Positions 33,643 through 37,736 of a stretch of DNA of 37,736 nucleotides are shown in pieces. The notes under the pieces are model-generated. The model saw only the letters and a program-made list of their open reading frames with translations, was not told the origin of the DNA and searched no databases. The DNA lies in contig CAZSZS010000076.1 in the NCBI GenBank assembly GCA_964611275.1, positions 1 through 37,736 on the forward strand. Reading direction: 5' to 3'. How positions within the stretch are numbered: position 1 is the first letter of the stretch; the number at the start of each line of letters is the position of its first letter. This stretch comes from WJMT01 sp964611275 (GTDB lineage: Bacteria > Acidobacteriota > Aminicenantia > Aminicenantales > Aminicenantaceae). Both the position numbers and the translations under genes were made by a program.

Positions 33643-34617
33643 ATGACTAAAGATCCTGTCATTATCGTACCGGGCGGATTGAACACGGATATCATCGGAC
33701 TGGGAGTCGAAAAAATCATAAACCGGGGAGAGCTCGCTTTAGGGGGAACGCTTAAGATCGGGCCGGGCGGAAAAGCGCGAAACATGGCCCAGATGTCAGC
33801 GGCTTACCTTGGAAAAAATAAAGTCGCCATGATCGGAAGAACCAGCAAAGACCCTTATGGACTCTGGAAGATCCCTTTGGAGAGCCTTCAGGAAGAGGGT
33901 GTAGATACCTCTTATATCAAAGTCTCGGGTTTTGAAGAATCAGGCAGAAAATTTCCGGGAGTCGCGCTCATTCCTGTTGACAAAAAAGGTAAAAACCAGA
34001 TCTATGTCCTTCCCGGAGCTAACTCTGACTTCAGCATCAGCGACATTGAGGAGGCCAATGAGCTTTTTTTAAATAAAAAAAGGAATAAAGTCATGCTGCT
34101 GGCTCTTGAAATCCCTATCCAGACCGCTCTGTTCTCTATTGAAAAAGCCTATAGTTCAGGCATCCGGGTCATCCTGGACCCCGGTGGCATCCAGGCTCCC
34201 ATAGCCGGGCTGCTCAGTGAAAAAATCTTTCTCATAAAGCCAAATGAACATGAAGCTCAGATACTGACGGGTGTTAAAGTCAGTGACTTTGCCACAGCTT
34301 CCCAAGCCGCAAAGGTCTTCATTTCAAAAGGAATCCAAAACGTCCTCATCACTCACGGGGAAAAAGGTGCTTATTTTTTTAATGAACAAAGATCCGTTCA
34401 CATCCCCTGCCCGGAAGTGCCGGATACAGGTATCTGTGATGAGACCGGATGCGGGGACCAGGTATCTGCCCTGGCTGCTTCAGGACTCGCGGAAGGGAAA
34501 GACATATCAGAAGTGGCAGAGCTTTCCATACTGGCAGGCACCATGCAGTTTCACAGGTACGGAATCCAGCCTGTAAAGAAAAAAGAGCTTTGGGACATGA
34601 AAAGGAGAATCAAATGA
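33643..34617 (+). CDS. PfkB/ribokinase-family sugar kinase
   Basis: A 324-residue PfkB kinase. It shows the N-terminal PGGLNTDIIGLG and GPGGKARNMAQMSA, the central IKPNEHEAQILTG, and the C-terminal catalytic region DETGCGDQVSALAASGL, where the catalytic Asp is in GCGDQ (usual family DTTGAGDAF). The change of Ala to Cys and of AF to QV is unusual but keeps the anion-hole Gly-x-Gly-Asp. It likely phosphorylates a ketose made by the neighbouring isomerase, perhaps xylulose or a related sugar, which is inference from context. The gene shares ATGA with the next gene, so the two are translationally coupled. No ribosome-binding site is evident, in line with the near-leaderless promoter. Confidence 0.9.
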   Translation: MTKDPVIIVPGGLNTDIIGLGVEKIINRGELALGGTLKIGPGGKARNMAQMSAAYLGKNKVAMIGRTSKDPYGLWKIPLESLQEEGVDTSYIKVSGFEESGRKFPGVALIPVDKKGKNQIYVLPGANSDFSISDIEEANELFLNKKRNKVMLLALEIPIQTALFSIEKAYSSGIRVILDPGGIQAPIAGLLSEKIFLIKPNEHEAQILTGVKVSDFATASQAAKVFISKGIQNVLITHGEKGAYFFNEQRSVHIPCPEVPDTGICDETGCGDQVSALAASGLAEGKDISEVAELSILAGTMQFHRYGIQPVKKKELWDMKRRIK

Positions 34618-35156
34618 AAAAAGATGAGGTCCAAAAAATAAGAAAAAAAGCCTGCCGAATACTCAAGAACGCACATATCGTTCTCACTGAGGAAGAACGA
34701 AAAAACTTGGAAGTAGCTGACTGTGGTTTTGGCGACACAGAAAATCTGGGCCTTCAAGCTGTGACCTATGTCAATACCGATAGATACTGCGCCAAGGAAA
34801 TCATACTCCTTCCGGGACAGTTTTTTCCTGAACACTATCATCCTCCCATAAACAAGGATAACAGAGGAAAGCAGGAGACCTTCAGGTGCCGGTGGGGAAA
34901 GGTCCTTCTTTATGTGGAAGGAGAGCCTTCCCCAAAACCAGAGACCACGATCCCTGATAAATACAGGCCTTATCTTACGGCCTGGAAAGAAGTGGAGCTT
35001 CGACCCGGAGACCAGTACACCATTGCGCCGGACACAAAACACTGGTTTCAGGCCGGAGAGAAAGGAGCGGTTGTCTCTGAATTCTCCTCCACCAGCATAG
35101 ATGAAAGGGATGTGTTCACAGATCCCAGAGTCAAACGAATGCCGACCATTGAATGA
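34614..35156 (+). CDS. D-lyxose-ketol-isomerase-like cupin
   Basis: A 180-residue cupin. The metal-binding region reads PEHYHPPINKDNRGKQETF (His-x-His then Glu) and the second cupin motif has the third His (APDTKHWFQAG). Sequence and length match the D-lyxose ketol-isomerase family, which interconverts aldoses and ketoses such as D-lyxose/D-xylulose and D-mannose/D-fructose. It starts at an ATG overlapping the kinase stop (ATGA) behind AAAAGGAG, and its own stop overlaps an upstream candidate ATG of the URO-D gene. An isomerase and kinase pair suggests a short sugar-degradation route. Confidence 0.9.
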   Translation: MKKDEVQKIRKKACRILKNAHIVLTEEERKNLEVADCGFGDTENLGLQAVTYVNTDRYCAKEIILLPGQFFPEHYHPPINKDNRGKQETFRCRWGKVLLYVEGEPSPKPETTIPDKYRPYLTAWKEVELRPGDQYTIAPDTKHWFQAGEKGAVVSEFSSTSIDERDVFTDPRVKRMPTIE

Positions 35157-35188
35157 CCAAATATTTTTTTTTATTAACAGAGAATAAA

Positions 35189-36358
35189 ATGAATTCTAAG
35201 GAACGGTTTCTCAGAGCAATAGAGAGAAAAATCCCGGACAGACTCCCTGTCACAACCCACCATGTGATGCCCTCTTTTCTGGAGAAATACATGGACGGCA
35301 TCTCCTATCAGGAATTTTTCGACTTTTTCGGACTGGACCCCATTTTATGGATCGCGGCTCACAAGCCTTCAAATAATAAGGAATCTTTTTTTTATTCAGG
35401 GAAAGATGCCTCAGATTATCTGGCTCCTCCTCTTCTGTGCTCTGATAACTGGAAATACACTATAAAAAAAATCCCTGATCCCCATTATCACACACTCCGC
35501 TACGAGATCAAAACTCCGGCAAAGACCTTGGCCATGACCCTTCAGAGTTCTCCTCAAACATCCTGGGTTTCTGAAAGGCTTATCAAAGAAAAAAAAGATA
35601 TCGAGATATTCGAAAAATATGCACCTGTTCCTGTCTGTGATGTTAAAGCCATAAACAAAAAAGCCCGGGAATTCGGAGACAGAGGCCTCGTCCGCGGAAC
35701 CATTCCAGGATTCGATGTCTATGGACAGCCCGGATGCTGGCAGGACGCGGCGGTTCTCTTCGGCATCGAAGAGCTCATCATGGAAACCTTCAATGATCCG
35801 GAATGGGTTCACACTTTTCTCTATATACTGAAGCAGAGAAAAATGAAGTTTGTCCGATCACTCAAGGGAGCTGCGTTTGACCTCATAGAACACGGAGGAG
35901 GTGACGCATCATCAACCGTGATATCCCCGAAGATTTTCGATGAATTCGTGGCTCCGTATGACTCCGAGCTTATTGAAAAGGCCCACAAACAGGGACAGAG
36001 AGTGGTGTACCACACCTGCGGGGGGATGATGCCTCTTCTTGAGATGATTGCAGATATGGGACCCTATGCGGCGGAGACCTTCACTCCAAAAGCCATGGGC
36101 GGGGATGCTAACCTCAAAGAGGCCAAAAAACGGATCGGGCACAGATTGTGTATGATCGGAGGCTTTGACCAGTTTCACTATTTTGAGGGCTGCACTCAGG
36201 AGGAGACCCGAAGGGAAGTCAGGCGCTGTTTTGAAGAAGCCGGCGAGGGGGGAGGATTCATACTCTCTCCTTCGGATCATTTTTTCGACGCAGAATTAGA
36301 TCTTATCAAAGCCTATGCTGACGAAGCCCAAAAATGCATCTATGGGGACGTCCCATAA
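35189..36358 (+). CDS. URO-D superfamily protein (MtaA/CmuA-like methyltransferase or decarboxylase relative)
   Basis: About 389 residues of the uroporphyrinogen-decarboxylase superfamily: MNSKERFLRAIERKIPDRLP start, FGLDPILWI, then VYHTCGGMMPLLEMIADMGP and MIGGFDQFHYF and GGFILSPSDHFFD near the end. The TCGG segment resembles the Zn-binding His-x-Cys of MtaA/CmuA methyltransferases more than heme HemE. Such proteins often sit in sugar or methyl-transfer gene clusters; the true reaction here is unknown. ATG 35189 gives the family N-terminus; an in-frame ATG at 35153 overlaps the isomerase stop (ATGA) but lacks a ribosome-binding site. It is the last gene of the operon before a strong terminator. 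Confidence 0.87.
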   Translation: MNSKERFLRAIERKIPDRLPVTTHHVMPSFLEKYMDGISYQEFFDFFGLDPILWIAAHKPSNNKESFFYSGKDASDYLAPPLLCSDNWKYTIKKIPDPHYHTLRYEIKTPAKTLAMTLQSSPQTSWVSERLIKEKKDIEIFEKYAPVPVCDVKAINKKAREFGDRGLVRGTIPGFDVYGQPGCWQDAAVLFGIEELIMETFNDPEWVHTFLYILKQRKMKFVRSLKGAAFDLIEHGGGDASSTVISPKIFDEFVAPYDSELIEKAHKQGQRVVYHTCGGMMPLLEMIADMGPYAAETFTPKAMGGDANLKEAKKRIGHRLCMIGGFDQFHYFEGCTQEETRREVRRCFEEAGEGGGFILSPSDHFFDAELDLIKAYADEAQKCIYGDVP

Positions 36359-36383
36359 GGTACCACCCTATGATTCTTTCTAT

Positions 36384-36413
36384 TCAGTTTCCGGTTGACC
36401 GGAACTGATTTTT
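36384..36413 (+). terminator. Rho-independent terminator of the kinase-isomerase-URO-D operon
   Basis: TCAGTTTCCGG (36384-36394) and CCGGAACTGA (36399-36408) pair with one bulged T around a TTGA loop, followed by T5 (36409-36413). It starts 26 bases after the URO-D stop. The conserved TTGACC seen here, which looks like a -35, is in fact loop and stem. Confidence 0.8.
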
Positions 36414-36416
36414 ATG
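36395..36416 (+). repeat. 22-bp TTGACYGGA...T-run...ATG motif, copy C
   Basis: This copy overlaps the loop, right arm and T-run of the strong terminator at 36384-36413. It matches copy A (20456) at 20 of 22 positions, which supports reading the other two copies as terminators as well. Confidence 0.6.
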
Positions 36417-36452
36417 ATTATTATGAGTGATCATAAAAAGGAGGAGTGAAGA

Positions 36453-37736
36453 ATGAAGCAAAAGATAAGGAACATATTTATCCTTGCAGGTATTTTGGCG
36501 TTCATTAGCTTGGCCGACCAGGGATTTGGTCAAACAGTCTTCCCGACGGGGACCACTATCTATAAACCTAAAAAGGCTTACAGCTCCTATATCCTGATCG
36601 CTGATCATTCGGCAAAGAGCAATCACCAGGACGACAAGGTCAGGGCAGCGGCGGCCAATACGTTTCCCGATGACATCCGGCTGATCGATATGAACGGGAA
36701 TGTCATACACACATGGAAGGTCTCTCCCTCGATGAACAAGCGGTGCCGTCTGCTTTCAAACGGCCATCTTGTCTATGCCGGCGTCCCTAAGACGATCATT
36801 GAATACGACTGGGACGGCCATGTGGTCTGGACCCATGAAGGGATCGGATCCATCAACGATATGCGTGTTCTTCCCAACAAAAACCGTCTTTTGATCGCCC
36901 ATGAGCCGATCCCGGAGGAGTATCAAAAAAAAGTCAAAGATGTGGAGATCGCGCCCTGGTGGCCCCTGCGAAAAAGAGGAAGTGAAGAACACCAACTGGG
37001 CGCTGATTTGTACGAAGTCAATCTGAAAGGAGAAGTCGTCTGGGAGTGGCACGCGTACAATCATCTTGATCTGAACCTTTTTTCACCAGCAACACCCGAA
37101 GGAGATTGGCTGCACGCGAATTCAGCGGCACCCCTGCCGGAGAACCAGTGGTATGATGCGGGGGATGAGAGATTCAGGCCCGGTAATATTCTGCTCAATG
37201 CAAGAAACATCAACATGATGTATATCATCGATAAAAAAACCAAAAAGATCGTCTGGGAAGGCACGCATAACTATAAGGGCGGTATGGCCCACTGCCACGA
37301 ACCGGAGATGATCGAGAAGGGACTGCCTGGAGCAGGCAATATCATCCTCTTTGATAATGGCTTGTTTACTCGGCACCGGACTCATACCGGCCAGACATTT
37401 ATTATTGAACTCAATCCTGTATCCAAGGAAATCGTGTGGATCTATGAAACCCATGGTTATGCCAACATCAAATTCTTCAGCAAGACCATGGGCACGCAAA
37501 AACGGCTTCCGAACGGAAACACCTATATTTCCGAGGACAACAAGGGAAGGCTTTTTCAGATAACCCCGAACGGCGAAATCGTCTGGGAATACGTCAATCG
37601 AGGCGGAACCACCCGCCCCTCTGTCATCCCTTATGACTTCACACCGCAGCTGAGGGCCCTGCCCATGCCTGAAGAGCTGTCAGTGACCCCGCCGGACAAT
37701 CTGGAATGGCACCTTAAGCCCGACAAATTGAGAAAA
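36453..37736 (+). CDS. Exported arylsulfotransferase (ASST)-like protein, 3' end beyond the window
   Basis: The frame is open from ATG 36453 to the right edge (428 codons, no stop). A signal peptide (RNIFILAGILAFISLADQGF) precedes a sequence of repeated beta-propeller blades with W-D/W-E motifs (IRLIDMNGNVIHTWKV, LVYAGVPKTIIEYDWDGHVV, DLYEVNLKGEVVWEWHAYNH, IVWEGTHNYKGGMAHCHEP, QITPNGEIVWEYVNRGG), matching the aryl-sulfate sulfotransferase family. Those periplasmic enzymes move sulfate between phenols through a histidine; several His are present (AHCHEP) but I cannot assign the catalytic one. The start has a strong GGAGG eight bases upstream. Some relatives in soil bacteria are not true sulfotransferases, so the activity is uncertain. 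Confidence 0.85.
   Translation, partial: MKQKIRNIFILAGILAFISLADQGFGQTVFPTGTTIYKPKKAYSSYILIADHSAKSNHQDDKVRAAAANTFPDDIRLIDMNGNVIHTWKVSPSMNKRCRLLSNGHLVYAGVPKTIIEYDWDGHVVWTHEGIGSINDMRVLPNKNRLLIAHEPIPEEYQKKVKDVEIAPWWPLRKRGSEEHQLGADLYEVNLKGEVVWEWHAYNHLDLNLFSPATPEGDWLHANSAAPLPENQWYDAGDERFRPGNILLNARNINMMYIIDKKTKKIVWEGTHNYKGGMAHCHEPEMIEKGLPGAGNIILFDNGLFTRHRTHTGQTFIIELNPVSKEIVWIYETHGYANIKFFSKTMGTQKRLPNGNTYISEDNKGRLFQITPNGEIVWEYVNRGGTTRPSVIPYDFTPQLRALPMPEELSVTPPDNLEWHLKPDKLRK

Noticed and set aside
36395..36424. TTGACC-N18-TATTAT promoter before the arylsulfotransferase-like gene
   Set aside because: The -35 is embedded in a strong terminator hairpin, and the same motif at 21789 has no -10; promoter reading is not preferred.
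1..37736. CRISPR arrays, insertion sequences, transposases, prophage genes
   Set aside because: No regularly spaced repeats, transposase or phage proteins were found anywhere; the tRNA-flanked segment is the only sign of mobility.

Overview
The window reads as chromosome of a Gram-negative bacterium with an outer membrane: it carries an Oar/SusC-like TonB-dependent receptor, LptB, and a capsule or O-antigen locus. The large FtsX/MacB-type permeases, one of them with an N-terminal permease-prefix domain and a PadR regulator in front, together with many secreted hydrolases, are typical of Acidobacteriota and Candidatus Aminicenantes. That assignment is inference from gene families; no rRNA gene is present to confirm it. 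Initiation is mostly Shine-Dalgarno led, with many TTG/GTG starts, and several promoters are close to the TTGACA-N17-TATAAT consensus. LAYOUT: 1-2725 (-) is a TonB-dependent receptor cut by the left edge. 2942-5344 (+) is a tight run rpsU, lipA, metallophosphoesterase, ogt. 5358-10170 holds single genes on both strands: a DUF1848 Fe-S protein, lptB, an extremely acidic zinc-ribbon membrane protein, a UPF0316/DUF2179 protein and corA. 10204-15422 holds a secreted S10 carboxypeptidase, an FtsX-family permease and an MFS exporter. 15509-16989 is a solitary trpB2 gene behind a perfect-consensus promoter and a 26-codon leader peptide with tandem Trp codons. 17103-20378 is an intact tRNA-Val(CAC), then a PadR regulator plus permease pair, then a second copy of the tRNA 3' half. 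20557-21690 is a secreted serine hydrolase. 21823-31500 is a surface-polysaccharide region (O-antigen polymerase/ligase, polyprenyl glycosylphosphotransferase, cobalamin-type radical SAM protein, flippase, family-4 glycosyltransferase) followed by a MiaB-like radical SAM protein and an ICMT-family membrane protein. 31521-33527 is a membrane-anchored CocE/NonD hydrolase. 33643-36358 is a three-gene operon of PfkB sugar kinase, D-lyxose-isomerase-like cupin and URO-D-family protein, closed by a strong terminator. 36453 to the right edge is an exported arylsulfotransferase-like protein. HIGHLIGHTS: (1) The PadR-permease pair lies between a complete tRNA-Val and a 50-bp direct repeat of its anticodon loop to CCA tail (one mismatch), the signature of site-specific integration, but the 3.2-kb element has no integrase. 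(2) trpB2 has a Trp-rich leader peptide whose ATG is almost at the predicted transcription start, so it is probably translated leaderless; the following 5' UTR has mutually exclusive hairpins, one of which would hide the trpB ribosome-binding site. (3) A 22-bp motif, TTGACYGGA then a T-run and ATG, recurs three times in the same orientation downstream of gene ends; one copy is part of a canonical terminator.
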